DNA from: an uncultured Bacilli bacterium
GTDB taxonomy: Bacteria > Bacillota_I > Bacilli_A > RF39 > UBA660
Assembly (NCBI GenBank): GCA_934098705.1
Contig: CAKOPC010000002.1
Span: 186,001 to 250,000 of the forward strand
DNA length: 64,000 bases
Direction of reading: 5' to 3'
In this document: piece after piece, positions 1 through 9,245 of the stretch
How positions within the stretch are numbered: position 1 is the first letter of the stretch
How the letters are laid out: each line of letters starts with the position of its first letter
The notes under the pieces: model-generated
Seen by the model: the letters and a program-made list of their open reading frames with translations, nothing else
Told to the model about the DNA's origin: nothing
Databases searched by the model: none
Made by a program: the position numbers and the translations under genes

Positions 1-138
1 TGTATACTTTAAAATGTATTTTTTATCAGGCCAATGTACCTTTTTCATCTCTTCAATAACATTTTTTAAAAAACTATTTTTCTTTACTTTTTTACTTTTT
101 TCTTTTGTTTTTATTTTTTTTTCTTTTTCTTTAACCAT
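1..138 (-). CDS. secE: SecE, preprotein translocase subunit (partial, N-terminal 46 residues)
   Basis: SecE is the small essential clamp subunit of the SecYEG membrane channel. The reading frame starts at 138 and runs off the left edge. The visible part is a lysine-rich cytoplasmic head followed by the family signature EEMKKVHWPDKKYILKYT, the amphipathic helix before the membrane segment. The membrane helix itself lies outside the window. The start is fixed by a strong ribosome binding site (AGAGGTGG) seven bases upstream. nusG and the L11 operon would be expected next to it, but that cannot be seen here. Confidence 0.88.
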   Translation of the reverse strand, partial: MVKEKEKKIKTKEKSKKVKKNSFLKNVIEEMKKVHWPDKKYILKYT

Positions 139-150
139 TTTATCCACCTC

Positions 151-186
151 TATTTTTTTTCAAAATAAAAACACGTCTTCGTGTTT
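151..186 (-). terminator. Hairpin with U-rich tail in the secE leader
   Basis: A 7-bp stem (AAACACG/CGTGTTT, 169-186) with a 4-base loop is followed on the minus strand by TTTATTTT. It sits just after the proposed secE transcription start and directly before the ribosome binding site, so it may act as an attenuator rather than a simple terminator. Confidence 0.5.
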
Positions 187-194
187 ACATATAT

Positions 195-223
195 AAAGTA
201 ACACAAAAAGTATTAAATGTCAA
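195..223 (-). promoter_or_regulatory. Probable sigma-A promoter of secE
   Basis: On the minus strand there is TTGACA (218-223), a 17-base spacer, then TACTTT (195-200). Transcription would begin near 188, a few bases before the hairpin at 169-186. Confidence 0.5.
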
Positions 224-381
224 TAATAAAGGATAATGTTAATTTAAAATGTATTTTTTACTATTTTTAGTATAAATATTATTTTTTTATATCTTTATTT
301 TCTGGAGTGTTTATTATATTATTTTGTTTTATAATATTATTTTTTCTTTTCTAATACTACATTTACTTTAAAATTAATTTA

Positions 382-415
382 TAAAAAAAGTAGATATTAT
401 TTTTAATGTATCTAC
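382..415 (-). terminator. Rho-independent terminator after dus
   Basis: A 7-bp stem GTAGATA/TATCTAC (390-396 and 409-415) is followed on the minus strand by a run of seven T. It lies about 40 bases past the dus stop codon. The remaining gap to secE (139-452) holds only this element, the secE promoter and the secE leader hairpin. Confidence 0.7.
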
Positions 416-452
416 AATTTATTACTTTTAAACTGTTATTTATGTATTTTAT

Positions 453-1445
453 TTAAGCATTTAAATCACTTATTTTTTCTTTAAAATCAAGTAATATTTT
501 TAAAACTTCATCTTTATCCTTAGTTTTAAAAATAACATCTCTCACTTCTTTATAACCATCTATTCCCTTTAAATACCATAAAACATGATTTCTAATTTCT
601 AATACTGCAACTTTTTCATTATGATATTTTAATAAATAATTAAAATGTTTAATAAGCATATCTACTTTTTCTATATCAGTTGGTTTATCTATAACTTTTC
701 CATTTTTAATATACTCATTTATTTCTTTAAATATCCAAGGATTTCCAAATGAAGCACGTCCTACCATTACTAAATCACAGCCTGTTTCATCCATCATTTT
801 TTTAGCATCATATATTGTTTTAATATCACCATTACCTATAACAGGAATTTTTACACTTTGCTTCACTTCTTTTATAATATCAAGATTAACTTTACCACTA
901 TAACCTTGACTTCTTGTTCTACCATGTACAAATATAGCACTTACTTTAGCTTCCTCTAAAACTTTAGCAACTTTAGCAGCATTAATACTATCATCATCCC
1001 ATCCTATCCTTATTTTACAAGTTACAGGGCAATTAACATTTTTTATAACTTCTGTTACTAAATTTTTTATTTTTGTTACATCTTTTAAAAGATAACTACC
1101 AGCTTTAGATCTTAAGGCAACCTTTGGAACAGGACATCCCATATTTATATCAATTATAGCATTGTGATACATATTATTTAGTATTTTAGCAGCTTCTGCC
1201 ATATTAACAATATTAGAACCAAAAATTTGAATAGCAACTGGTATTTTTATATCTTCAATTCCCTTTAACATATCAAATGTCTTTTTGTTACCTCTTATAA
1301 TAGCTTCACAACTTATAAGTTCAGTAACAGCATAGCCAAGGCCTAATTCCTCACAAATTTTTATATAAGCAGAATTTGATATGCCCGCCATTGGAGCAAG
1401 ACATGAAAAACCCTCTATTTTTTTATTTCCAATATAAACGCTCAA
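453..1445 (-). CDS. dusB: tRNA-dihydrouridine synthase (DusB type)
   Basis: FMN-dependent enzyme that reduces uridine to dihydrouridine in the tRNA D-loop. The 330-aa TIM-barrel protein shows the N-terminal LAPMAGISN flavin motif (about residue 17), the catalytic cysteine in MGCPVPKV (Cys104), the FVHGRTRSQGYSG segment and the phosphate-binding GNGDI and MVGRASFGNPW motifs. Length is normal. The start is a TTG codon, supported by AGGTGATG upstream; no in-frame ATG is near. It lies downstream of ftsH and the ATP-grasp gene, matching the ftsH to dusB neighbourhood of Bacillus. The match to DusB rather than another Dus subfamily is by sequence feel and context. Confidence 0.88.
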   Translation of the reverse strand: MSVYIGNKKIEGFSCLAPMAGISNSAYIKICEELGLGYAVTELISCEAIIRGNKKTFDMLKGIEDIKIPVAIQIFGSNIVNMAEAAKILNNMYHNAIIDINMGCPVPKVALRSKAGSYLLKDVTKIKNLVTEVIKNVNCPVTCKIRIGWDDDSINAAKVAKVLEEAKVSAIFVHGRTRSQGYSGKVNLDIIKEVKQSVKIPVIGNGDIKTIYDAKKMMDETGCDLVMVGRASFGNPWIFKEINEYIKNGKVIDKPTDIEKVDMLIKHFNYLLKYHNEKVAVLEIRNHVLWYLKGIDGYKEVRDVIFKTKDKDEVLKILLDFKEKISDLNA

Positions 1446-1459
1446 AAAACATCACCTAC

Positions 1460-2365
1460 CTAAAACATACTATTTATCGCATCTTTATATATTTCTTTTG
1501 CAATAGCATATCCATTGTCTATGAAATTAACAACCTTTTCTATAGAAACACCACTATTAATTTCAAGTACTTTATATTTGTTATCTACTGTTTTTACTAT
1601 ATCAATTGATACAAAATTACAATCAATGTTATTAACAATTTTGTTAACAACTTTTATAAGTTCTTTCTTTATTTCTTCATCTGTAACAATAAATGCCCTG
1701 GAACCTTTTGATAAATTAAATTTAAAATCATAATTATATACTTCATTCTTTTTTAATATATAATTTTTTATTTTTTTATTTTTAAAATATGGTTCATTAA
1801 ATTTTACTAGTAAATCCTTTAAACTTGACATGCCATCTCCAACAACAACAGGATTTTTCTTACCATACATAAGTTTTATTTCTTTATTTAAGACAATAAC
1901 TCTATACTCGTTTATAATTTTTTCATATGGAGTTACACTTAATGATCTATTAGATAAAAAAAGTTTATTACTTGTTAACAAAAATGATGAAAAACTATTA
2001 ATATGATACACTCCAAAACCTTTGGAACCATTATTAACTTTTAATACAATATCTTTATTATATTTATTAAATATCTCTTTCATATAAGAAATACCACTTT
2101 TATTTTTAGCATATCTACTTTTATTTTTACTACTATATAAAATACTATGTTCTATAACAGGAACATCTATATTTTTAAGCACCTCATAAGTTGCATATTT
2201 ATCATCAAATGCTATACCTAAGCCATGGTTATTTAAATCAAATTTGTTACCCCAAATAAATTTAGTTTTCCCATTTTTCTTAAGACATATTAAATAGTTA
2301 TTGGATATTATCTTATACTCTATATCAAGTTCTTGACATATATCATCTAAAAGTTCTTTAAGCAA
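1460..2365 (-). CDS. ATP-grasp ligase-like protein, substrate unknown
   Basis: A 301-aa protein of the ATP-grasp fold, which joins a carboxylate to an amine or thiol using ATP. Visible features are the lysine-bearing strand VLKVNNGSKGFGVY (about 109-122), the VVVGDGMSSLKDLL segment typical of cyanophycin-synthetase and GshF-type ATP-grasp domains, and a C-terminal metal and ATP strand with FVSIDIVKT and KVLEINSGV. The N-terminal 100 residues look like a small pre-ATP-grasp domain. The start is TTG with a perfect AAGGAGG. It is 14 bases before dusB and 50 past ftsH, so probably cotranscribed. No neighbour reveals the substrate; a peptide, glutamate or wall ligation role is possible but unproven. 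Confidence 0.7.
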   Translation of the reverse strand: MLKELLDDICQELDIEYKIISNNYLICLKKNGKTKFIWGNKFDLNNHGLGIAFDDKYATYEVLKNIDVPVIEHSILYSSKNKSRYAKNKSGISYMKEIFNKYNKDIVLKVNNGSKGFGVYHINSFSSFLLTSNKLFLSNRSLSVTPYEKIINEYRVIVLNKEIKLMYGKKNPVVVGDGMSSLKDLLVKFNEPYFKNKKIKNYILKKNEVYNYDFKFNLSKGSRAFIVTDEEIKKELIKVVNKIVNNIDCNFVSIDIVKTVDNKYKVLEINSGVSIEKVVNFIDNGYAIAKEIYKDAINSMF

Positions 2366-2415
2366 TATAAAAGCCTCCTTAAAACAAAAGTATGACTAAA
2401 TCATACTTTTACTTT

Positions 2416-4437
2416 TTAATTATTAGTTTTATTTTCCTCTTGTTCTTCTTTTGCTTCCTCTTTTTGTTCTTCTTTTATCTCTTTATTTTCTGCTTTTTTT
2501 AAAGATTCTCTTAATTCTTCTTCAGTAAGTTTAGTATAACCTTTTATTTCCTTTTCTTTAGCAGCACGTTTTAAATCTTCATATTCCATTTTGTCATAAT
2601 CTTCATCTGGTAATACTTTATGTTCTATTAAATAATCAATTTGTTCTTTTGTTAATGTTTCTCTCTCTACTAAAGTATTAGCAATTAAAGTTACTAAATC
2701 CATATTTTCTTTTATAATTTTTTCAGTTGTTTTATAACAACCATCTATTATTTTTCTTATTTCTTGATCTACCATAAAAGCAACTTGATCTGAAGAATTT
2801 CTTGATTTATTGTAATCTCTTCCTAGGAAAACACTAGAGTTATTTTCTTCAAGCTGAATAGGTCCCAAATCACTCATACCATATTCAGTTACCATAGAAC
2901 GAGCTATTTTTGTTGCACGTTCTATATCATTAGATGCTCCAGTTGTTATTTCATTAAATACAAGTTGTTCTGCAACACGACCAGCAAGAAGAGTTGATAT
3001 AGTTTCAAGTAATTCTGTTTTAGTTGTATGCATCTTTTCTTGTTCTTCTTGAATATTAGTATAGCCACCAGCCATTCCTCTTGGTATTATTGTAACCTTT
3101 TGAACGATACTTGAACTTTCTAATTTTAATCCTGCAACAACATGTCCTGCTTCATGGAAAGCAGTAATTTTTTTATCTTTAACACTTGGCTTTCTACTAA
3201 CCTTAGCAGGTCCCATTAAAACTCTATCATGAGCTTCATCAATTTCAGCCATAGTTATTTCATCCTTACCTCTTCTAACAGCAAGAAGTGCAGCTTCATT
3301 AAGTAAATTTTCAAGATCAGCTCCTGAAAAACCTGATGTTCTTTGTGCTAAATATTTTAAAGTTACATTTTTAGCAAGAATTTTATTTTTTGAGTGAACC
3401 TTTAATATAGCTTCACGTTCTTTAGTATCAGGAAGTGATACAGTAACTTGTCTATCAAATCTACCTGGTCTTAAAAGAGCTGGATCAAGTACATCTGGAC
3501 GGTTTGTTGCAGCAATTATTATAATACCCTCATTAGCACCAAATCCATCCATTTCAGTAAGTAACTGATTTAATGTTTGTTCTCTTTCATCATGTCCACC
3601 GCCAAGACCTGTTCCTCTTTGACGACCAACGGCATCAATTTCATCTATAAATATTAAGCAAGGTGCATTTTGTTTTGCTTGTTTAAACATATCACGAACT
3701 CTACTTGCTCCAATACCAACAAAAAGTTCAACAAAATCAGAACCACTTATAAAATAAAATGGCACATTAGCTTCCCCAGCAACAGCTTTTGCAAGTAATG
3801 TTTTACCAGTTCCTGGAGGACCAACAAGTAATACTCCTTTAGGAATTCTAGCACCTAATTTTTGGAATTTTTTAGGGTTCTTTAAAAAGTCTATAATTTC
3901 TTTCACTTCTTCTTTTTCCTCAACAAGACCTGCAACATCACTAAATTTTTTCTTATCATTATCAGAATTTAATCTTGCTCTACTTTTACCAAAATCAAAT
4001 GATTTACCAGCACCACCAATTTGTTTATTTAAGAAAAACATAGCAACACCACATAAAAGAACCATAGGTAAAAAGTTTGCTAAAAATACAACAACTGTTG
4101 ATGTCCCAGGATCCTGCTTTACAACAAGTTTTAAATCATTAGTCTTGCCAACATTTACAATATCCTCAATTATAACATCAGATATTGGAGCAATAAGCTT
4201 AAATGATTCATTTTTATTATATCCTTCCATCTTACCCTTTAACTCGTAAACAGAAGAATTAGTACGAGGAGTAATAACAAGTTCAGTAATCTTACCTTCC
4301 TCTAAATATTTAGAAAACTCATTATAACTAAATTCATGAGTTACAACATTAAACATATTAAATAATATGTAAACAATTACTAAAAATAATATAAGTCCCC
4401 CATAAGATATAAAATTTCTGCTATTTCTTTGTTTCAT
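2416..4437 (-). CDS. ftsH: ATP-dependent zinc metalloprotease FtsH
   Basis: Membrane-anchored AAA+ protease that degrades misfolded membrane proteins and selected regulators. The 673-aa chain has two membrane helices (about 12-30 and 117-136) around an extracytoplasmic domain. These are followed by Walker A GPPGTGKT (206-213), Walker [11 protein letters not shown] (261-270), the arginine-finger region [10 protein letters not shown] and the zinc site HEAGH (428-432). The last 60 residues are a charged Glu/Lys tail not needed for catalysis. It starts 14 bases after tilS; tilS-ftsH adjacency is conserved in Bacillota, although hprT, usually between them, is missing here. Confidence 0.97.
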   Translation of the reverse strand: MKQRNSRNFISYGGLILFLVIVYILFNMFNVVTHEFSYNEFSKYLEEGKITELVITPRTNSSVYELKGKMEGYNKNESFKLIAPISDVIIEDIVNVGKTNDLKLVVKQDPGTSTVVVFLANFLPMVLLCGVAMFFLNKQIGGAGKSFDFGKSRARLNSDNDKKKFSDVAGLVEEKEEVKEIIDFLKNPKKFQKLGARIPKGVLLVGPPGTGKTLLAKAVAGEANVPFYFISGSDFVELFVGIGASRVRDMFKQAKQNAPCLIFIDEIDAVGRQRGTGLGGGHDEREQTLNQLLTEMDGFGANEGIIIIAATNRPDVLDPALLRPGRFDRQVTVSLPDTKEREAILKVHSKNKILAKNVTLKYLAQRTSGFSGADLENLLNEAALLAVRRGKDEITMAEIDEAHDRVLMGPAKVSRKPSVKDKKITAFHEAGHVVAGLKLESSSIVQKVTIIPRGMAGGYTNIQEEQEKMHTTKTELLETISTLLAGRVAEQLVFNEITTGASNDIERATKIARSMVTEYGMSDLGPIQLEENNSSVFLGRDYNKSRNSSDQVAFMVDQEIRKIIDGCYKTTEKIIKENMDLVTLIANTLVERETLTKEQIDYLIEHKVLPDEDYDKMEYEDLKRAAKEKEIKGYTKLTEEELRESLKKAENKEIKEEQKEEAKEEQEENKTNN

Positions 4438-4450
4438 AAAAAACCTCCTT

Positions 4451-5770
4451 TTAATAATACCTTAATAGTATATCACATTTTTTTGATTTTGGAATATCAA
4501 ATTTAGACTTTTTAATTCCTGGTATCCATACTATTTTATCCTTTGAATCAACAACAATAGGCCACTTATCTCTTTCATCTTTTGGTATTTTACTATTTAT
4601 AAATATATCTTTTACCTTTTTTGGAGATTCCATACCCTTAACAATCATTTTATCTCCACTTTGTCTTGTTCTAACTCTAAGTGGCATAGCAATATCACTT
4701 TCATTTAATCTACAATAATAATTAGAATTGCAATCACTCTCTTCTATTTTTTCGATAACCTTACCATTTGGTAAACTTGCAAAATTAGATATTTCAATTT
4801 CATAACTATCTATTTCTTTTGTTACAAGTCCAAATGATACATTATTATAACTCTTAACAATTTTAACATTATTAGGTAAATATATATAAGCTGATGCTCT
4901 ATTAGAATAAATTATCTTTTTTATTAAATTAACATGGCAATCATTTATAAGTATTAAATCATCCTGATAATAATCTTTTAAAATCTTATAAATTATTTTA
5001 TTTTGTATTAGCTCATCTAAAGTTTTAAACTTTACTGTATCAAGTACATTATCTTTATATACCATATTATAATTTTTCAATACTTCTTCATTTATATATT
5101 TATCATACATTAAAAGTTCATTACTAAATTTCAAAAACTTTTCATGTACATTTTTATCTTCATTTTTTAAAAATGGTAAAACATATTTTCTATATCTATT
5201 TCTTGTATATTTAGTTTTAAAGTTTGATTTATCAATAACATATGGAATCTTATTTTTCTTATCGTAATCCTCTATTTCTTTTTTAGTATGATTAATAAGT
5301 GGTCTTATAAGTTTATAATGTGGGTAATTAACAACTTTAGAAAATCCAGCATAACCATTAAGTGTTGAACCCCTTACAATTCTCATAAGAATTGTTTCCA
5401 TAAGATCATCTCCATGATGAGCTGTAAAAAGATAACTTGCTTTATATTTATCAATTAAACTATTAAAGAAATTATATCTTATACTTCTTGCTTCATTATG
5501 AAAATTGTCATCTCCATACTTTTCAATAAGCATATATTCAAATAAAACATCATATTTCTTACAATAATCTTCCATAAATATTTTTTCTTTAAAAGAAGCC
5601 TTTCTTACATTATGATTTACATGAGCACATACGATTTTTATTGGTACATCCCCTCTTACCTTAATAAGAAGATCAAGTAAACACATTGAATCAGGTCCTC
5701 CAGAACAACCTAAAACAACAACATCATCCTTTTTTAATAGTCCTTTTAAATAATCATAAACATCTTTCAT
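4451..5770 (-). CDS. tilS: tRNA(Ile)-lysidine synthetase
   Basis: Converts the wobble cytidine of tRNA-Ile(CAU) to lysidine so that it reads AUA, a common codon in a genome this AT-rich. The PP-loop ATP pyrophosphatase motif GCSGGPDS is at residues 21-28. HVNHNVRKAS and the FTAHHGDDLMETILMRI region are typical TilS landmarks. The C-terminal TilS domain carries PLRVRTRQSGDKM. Length (439 aa) is normal. It lies between divIC and ftsH as in Bacillus, with spoIIE and hprT absent from the interval. Confidence 0.95.
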   Translation of the reverse strand: MKDVYDYLKGLLKKDDVVVLGCSGGPDSMCLLDLLIKVRGDVPIKIVCAHVNHNVRKASFKEKIFMEDYCKKYDVLFEYMLIEKYGDDNFHNEARSIRYNFFNSLIDKYKASYLFTAHHGDDLMETILMRIVRGSTLNGYAGFSKVVNYPHYKLIRPLINHTKKEIEDYDKKNKIPYVIDKSNFKTKYTRNRYRKYVLPFLKNEDKNVHEKFLKFSNELLMYDKYINEEVLKNYNMVYKDNVLDTVKFKTLDELIQNKIIYKILKDYYQDDLILINDCHVNLIKKIIYSNRASAYIYLPNNVKIVKSYNNVSFGLVTKEIDSYEIEISNFASLPNGKVIEKIEESDCNSNYYCRLNESDIAMPLRVRTRQSGDKMIVKGMESPKKVKDIFINSKIPKDERDKWPIVVDSKDKIVWIPGIKKSKFDIPKSKKCDILLRYY

Positions 5771-5861
5771 TAAGACAACATCTCCTAAAAATATATAGTA
5801 ATTTATTTTAAGAAAAAAAACAAGTATTAATTATAATTTTAAGTAAATAATTAAAAACTCG

Positions 5862-5887
5862 AAAAAAAATAATAACAAAAGTTATTA
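5862..5887 (-). terminator. Terminator at the 3' end of divIC
   Basis: Stem TAATAAC/GTTATTA (5870-5876, 5881-5887) with a 4-base loop is followed on the minus strand by eight T. It overlaps the divIC stop codon and separates divIC from tilS. Confidence 0.65.
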
Positions 5888-6175
5888 CTTTATTTTTATT
5901 ATGTATTCATCATTACCTGAATAAAATAATTTCTCTCTTGCATATTTTGCAACATATGAAGAATCTTTTAACTTATTAAGTTCACCCTTTAAACTTTCCT
6001 CTTCCTCTTTTAATGCTACAACCTCACTACTAAGTGTCTCTTTTTCTTTTCTTTTAGCAAGTATTTCACTCCAAGTATTATATAAAGAGTAGATAACATA
6101 TAAATTTACAACAAGACAGATAACACCAAAAAGAAGAAAATTATTTAATGACTTCTTACTTTTTTTTCTTGCCAC
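5885..6175 (-). CDS. divIC: Septum formation initiator, DivIC/FtsB family
   Basis: A small bitopic division protein that in Bacillus works with FtsL and DivIB at the septum. The 96-aa chain has a basic cytoplasmic N-terminus (MARKKSKKS), one membrane helix (about 12-32), a coiled coil (about 36-68, rich in Lys/Glu/Leu) and the C-terminal YAREKLFYSGNDEYIIKI motif characteristic of the DivIC/FtsB family. Its position directly after yabP-yabQ copies the Bacillus yabP-yabQ-divIC order and is strong support for the call. Confidence 0.88.
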   Translation of the reverse strand: MARKKSKKSLNNFLLFGVICLVVNLYVIYSLYNTWSEILAKRKEKETLSSEVVALKEEEESLKGELNKLKDSSYVAKYAREKLFYSGNDEYIIKIK

Positions 6176-6250
6176 AAATTATTCACCTACCTACTACCTA
6201 TAATTTTAGCAAAAGTAAATAAATAATTCAAGCACTATGACAAAAGATTA

Positions 6251-6529
6251 CTAAAGTTTACACCTTAAATGTTTAAAAATTAAATTACCAAGTATAAATG
6301 ATATTAAAAATATCACTAAAAAATAAATATGTATAATTCCAAAACTTATTAAATTATTTGTAATACAAAATATAAAGGTTGCCATTAACATAAATATAAT
6401 ATTTGCTACCACTTTAACTATTTTTGTACTTAAAAAAAGATATTTATAAAAAAGATTAAAAAACAAAGAATATAAAAGTCCAAATATAAAATAATAAAAT
6501 ATAGATATTATTTGTATATCAAGTTTCAT
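6251..6529 (-). CDS. yabQ: YabQ-like sporulation membrane protein
   Basis: A 92-aa, very hydrophobic protein with about three membrane helices (near 5-25, 36-58 and 64-86). In Bacillus YabQ is a mother-cell membrane protein needed for the spore cortex. Sequence similarity I can see is limited to length, hydrophobic pattern and the start MKLDIQIISIFYYFIFGLLYS. The call rests mainly on position: its ATG overlaps the yabP stop by four bases (ATGA), and divIC follows. It could be an unrelated small membrane protein, but the conserved trio makes this unlikely. Confidence 0.72.
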   Translation of the reverse strand: MKLDIQIISIFYYFIFGLLYSLFFNLFYKYLFLSTKIVKVVANIIFMLMATFIFCITNNLISFGIIHIYFLVIFLISFILGNLIFKHLRCKL

Positions 6530-6816
6530 TTAAATAACTTATTAAATATACTATTTTCTTTATTTGCTTTTTTTTCATCTTCAATATAACTTAAACTTAT
6601 AAAAGTACCCTTTATTGATACTATACCATCTTTAGTATCAAGTCTTACAATTTCAAGTCCTAATCCTTTTATAACAAGATAACCCATTGTTGTTTCAATT
6701 AAAAATTCTTCTTCATCAAAACTATCAATTTTTAAAACCCCTGTTATATACATACTTTTTCTTTCATTAACACTGATACCATGATTTTGACTTATACTAT
6801 TTAAATTTTTATCCAT
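6526..6816 (-). CDS. yabP: Sporulation protein YabP
   Basis: A 96-aa protein of the YabP/YqfC family, mother-cell proteins required for cortex assembly in Bacillus. The family core is clear: ERKSMYITGVLKIDSFDEEE, then FLIETTMGYLVIKGLGLEIV, then GIVSIKGTFISLSYIE. Translation is coupled to yabQ by a 4-base overlap. A ribosome binding site (GGAGG) precedes the ATG. Together with yabQ, yabG, spoVT, bofA and spoVG it suggests the organism makes, or recently made, endospores. Confidence 0.9.
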   Translation of the reverse strand: MDKNLNSISQNHGISVNERKSMYITGVLKIDSFDEEEFLIETTMGYLVIKGLGLEIVRLDTKDGIVSIKGTFISLSYIEDEKKANKENSIFNKLFK

Positions 6817-6863
6817 AATATATTCCTCCGTTATAAATATATGTAAAAATTTTTATTAAAGTA

Positions 6864-6886
6864 CAAAAAAATCCCCTAAGGGATTT
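6864..6886 (-). terminator. Terminator after spoVG
   Basis: Stem AAATCCC/GGGATTT (6869-6875, 6880-6886) is followed on the minus strand by six T. It separates spoVG from yabP. Confidence 0.8.
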
Positions 6887-6915
6887 AATTACTAGTTTTA
6901 AAGCTTATCCTGCTC

Positions 6916-7173
6916 TTATTCTGCAGTTTTATATGCTTCTAAAATAGCATTTTCAAACATTGTACGAGTTTCAGGATTAATTGGATGAGCTATATCACGA
7001 TATCCTCCAGTTGCTGTTTTTCTACTTGGCATAGCTATAAATAAACCATTATCGCCCTCAATTATTCTAATATCATGAACTGCGAAGCTATCATCAATTA
7101 GAACTGATGCTATTCCTTTCATACGAGATCCTTCTTTTTCAATTTTACGTACATTGACTGATGTTATTTTCAT
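6916..7173 (-). CDS. spoVG: SpoVG, RNA-binding regulator
   Basis: An 85-aa member of the SpoVG family, a small nucleic-acid-binding regulator first known for its effect on sporulation septation and widely kept in Bacillota, including non-sporulating ones. The family pattern is intact: [11 protein letters not shown], then [21 protein letters not shown], then FIAMPSRKT, and [12 protein letters not shown]. The ribosome binding site is AAAAGGAGG. It has its own promoter and terminator, so it is probably monocistronic. Its place near yabG and veg matches Bacillus. Confidence 0.96.
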   Translation of the reverse strand: MKITSVNVRKIEKEGSRMKGIASVLIDDSFAVHDIRIIEGDNGLFIAMPSRKTATGGYRDIAHPINPETRTMFENAILEAYKTAE

Positions 7174-7216
7174 CTAACGTTCCTCCTTTTAAAAAGCAAG
7201 ATGCTTCCTAACTTTA

Positions 7217-7245
7217 ATTTTAGATAAAAGTAAGTAAAAAGTCAA
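7217..7245 (-). promoter_or_regulatory. Probable promoter of spoVG
   Basis: Minus strand TTGACT (7240-7245), 17-base spacer, TAAAAT (7217-7222), about 40 bases before the start codon. It looks like a sigma-A promoter; the sigma-H promoter known in Bacillus is not evident. Confidence 0.45.
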
Positions 7246-7281
7246 GTAATCTTATAAAGTTTACAAAATATTTGCAAACCT

Positions 7282-7497
7282 TTACTTAATAATTTCTAAA
7301 CTACCTATAAAAATATCTGCATATGAAAAAGATTTTATAACATCATCATCATTTATTTTTATTAAAAATACTGATTTATAACATTTTACTATTTTACCTT
7401 CAAAAGTATAAATTAAATTTCTACTACCATTATATCTAAAAGTTAAATTTTTACCCTGCATACTATTTATATAGTTTCTAATTTTTTCAAGTTGCAT
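7282..7497 (-). CDS. veg: Veg family protein
   Basis: A 71-aa protein of the Veg family, a small beta-barrel protein abundant in vegetative Bacillus cells and reported to affect biofilm gene expression there. It shows the family start with LEKIRNYINSMQGKNLTFRYNGSR and the closing KSFSYADIFIGSLEI. It touches the end of yabG (shared base 7497), so translation is probably coupled; yabG-veg adjacency is conserved. The link of Veg to biofilm matrix control is interesting given the TasA-like island 2 kb upstream, but no direct connection is visible. Confidence 0.85.
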   Translation of the reverse strand: MQLEKIRNYINSMQGKNLTFRYNGSRNLIYTFEGKIVKCYKSVFLIKINDDDVIKSFSYADIFIGSLEIIK

Positions 7498-8291
7498 TAT
7501 CTAGGATACCCAATATACATTGTACCATTTGTTATAATTCCTCCCATACCATCGGTACCATATTTTGTCTTTCCAAGTATTTTAATTAAATCAATATCTT
7601 TATTTTTACTAGATAAACTAACTGATGCTGCAATTATTGCTGGATCAAGGGCATGAATATTAATTCTTTTAGGGCTTGATGCAAAATTAGAACCAGCCTT
7701 TATTAATTCTTCATAATTAGACTGACAAGCTCCTGCTATAACAATCAATTTATCATGATCTTTTTCATAACTTCTTGCAACCTTTACAGCTTGTATAAAA
7801 TTATCACTATTTTTATAGTTAGACATGTTAGTATAATCACCATCTTTATTATAGTAAGCATCATGTCCTGTTATAACTAAAATATCAGGTTTTATTCTCT
7901 CTAAAATTTCATTTAAAGATGATGCAACATCTTTTTCCTTTAAAGTAACTCCATATGATAATACATTCATTTCTTTATAAAACTTCATGCACCTATCTAA
8001 GTAATCTTTATCAGCATCAATATGCAAAATTTTGCCAGGTAAATAAAAGTATTCATCACGATTTAAATTAATAAGATCATTCATTCTATTTATAATACTT
8101 CGATCATCTTTTATTAAATCTTGTTCTAAAGACTTATCAACATGTACTAAATCACTTATACTACTATCTGCAATAAGTCTTATATTTACTCCCTTTAAAA
8201 TAGCTATTTCATTTTCTATATTAATTATTTTAAAAACAGTATCGTTATTATGAGACTTTCTAGTAACTAAATCACCTATATTAAAAAGCAT
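7497..8291 (-). CDS. yabG: Sporulation-specific protease YabG
   Basis: YabG is a cysteine protease that trims spore-coat proteins in Bacillus and activates cortex enzymes in Clostridioides. The 264-aa chain begins with the family's small barrel (FNIGDLVTRKSHNNDTVFKI) and contains GKILHIDADKDYLDRCMKFY, DILVITGHDAYY, a reactive-cysteine candidate in VIAGACQSNYEELIKAGSNFASSP, and the closing GTDGMGGIITNGTMYIGYPR. The His-Asp in TGHD and the Cys in GACQ are the likely catalytic residues. It follows rsmA as in Bacillus. A specific spore-coat substrate cannot be named from this window. Confidence 0.9.
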   Translation of the reverse strand: MLFNIGDLVTRKSHNNDTVFKIINIENEIAILKGVNIRLIADSSISDLVHVDKSLEQDLIKDDRSIINRMNDLINLNRDEYFYLPGKILHIDADKDYLDRCMKFYKEMNVLSYGVTLKEKDVASSLNEILERIKPDILVITGHDAYYNKDGDYTNMSNYKNSDNFIQAVKVARSYEKDHDKLIVIAGACQSNYEELIKAGSNFASSPKRINIHALDPAIIAASVSLSSKNKDIDLIKILGKTKYGTDGMGGIITNGTMYIGYPR

Positions 8292-8401
8292 ATAATCCCT
8301 CCCAAAAAATTATATGAAACAAGGCCCAAAAAAAGAATATAAAAAAAGTAACCGTCCTAAAAAACTGCACTTATTACGTTTACTTTATCATTTTCAATTA
8401 T

Positions 8402-9184
8402 TTATAAGTTATTAGAAATATCAACAAATACATCAAGAGGTAAATCTTCTGCTCTAACAGATAAGTCATAACCATATTTAGATAAAACATTTGAAATCTT
8501 ATCTAAATCATACCCTTCCAAATTATTTCTAATAGTTTTTCTTTTAAATCTAAAGCTATCCTTTACTAGCTTAAAGAACAATTTTTCATCTTTTAACTTT
8601 AAACTTTCCTTTTTAGTAAATGATATAACAATACTATCAACATTTGGTACAGGAACAAAGTTACCTCTGCCAACTTCGAATTCCTTTTTTATGTCAAAAT
8701 AATAATTCAAGTATACAGTTAAAGAACCATATTCTTTAGTTTTTGGACTAGCACAAAATCTATCCCCTACTTCTTTTTGAACCATAAATACCATTTTTGA
8801 TATATCAATATCACTTGTTATTAATTTTTCAATAATAGGAGTTGTAATATAATATGGTAAGTTACCAAAAACATAAAGATTATCATACTTATATGACTTT
8901 AAATCATCCTTTAGATTTCTTTTTAAAAAGTCATCACATATTACTTTACAATTATTAAAATCTTTTAAATTTTCATATAAATAAGGTATTACTTCCTTAT
9001 CAATTTCATAGCCTAGTACTCTTTCATAGTCATTACATAATTCTTTAGTTAATCTACCATCACCACAACCTATTTCAATAACTAAACTACCTTTTTTTTC
9101 TCCAATCACACTAGATATTTTTTTTACAATATTTTCCTGTTTTATAAAATTTTGCCCGAATCTTTTTTTAAATTTGAAATTCAT
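8402..9184 (-). CDS. rsmA: 16S rRNA dimethyladenosine transferase RsmA (KsgA)
   Basis: Dimethylates two adjacent adenines near the 3' end of 16S rRNA late in small-subunit assembly. The SAM-binding motif is VIEIGCGDGRLT, with VFGNLPYYITTPIIEKL (the NLPY catalytic motif) and VPVPNVDSIVISF further on. The frame is open from 9217, but homology starts at MNFKFKKRFGQNFIKQENIVKKI, so I place the start at 9184; the ribosome binding site is weak in both cases. A TATAAT lies just upstream at the end of the TasA island, so rsmA probably has its own promoter. rnmV (RNase M5), normally upstream, is absent. Confidence 0.93.
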   Translation of the reverse strand: MNFKFKKRFGQNFIKQENIVKKISSVIGEKKGSLVIEIGCGDGRLTKELCNDYERVLGYEIDKEVIPYLYENLKDFNNCKVICDDFLKRNLKDDLKSYKYDNLYVFGNLPYYITTPIIEKLITSDIDISKMVFMVQKEVGDRFCASPKTKEYGSLTVYLNYYFDIKKEFEVGRGNFVPVPNVDSIVISFTKKESLKLKDEKLFFKLVKDSFRFKRKTIRNNLEGYDLDKISNVLSKYGYDLSVRAEDLPLDVFVDISNNL

Positions 9185-9245
9185 CTTACACTCTACACCC
9201 TTCTTCCATATTAACATTTACTACACATAACACATTATAGCATAA

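Noticed and set aside
14..196. A 60-aa Phe/Ser-rich plus-strand frame
   Set aside because: It is the antisense of secE and its leader; the minus strand carries a clear SecE sequence with a ribosome binding site.
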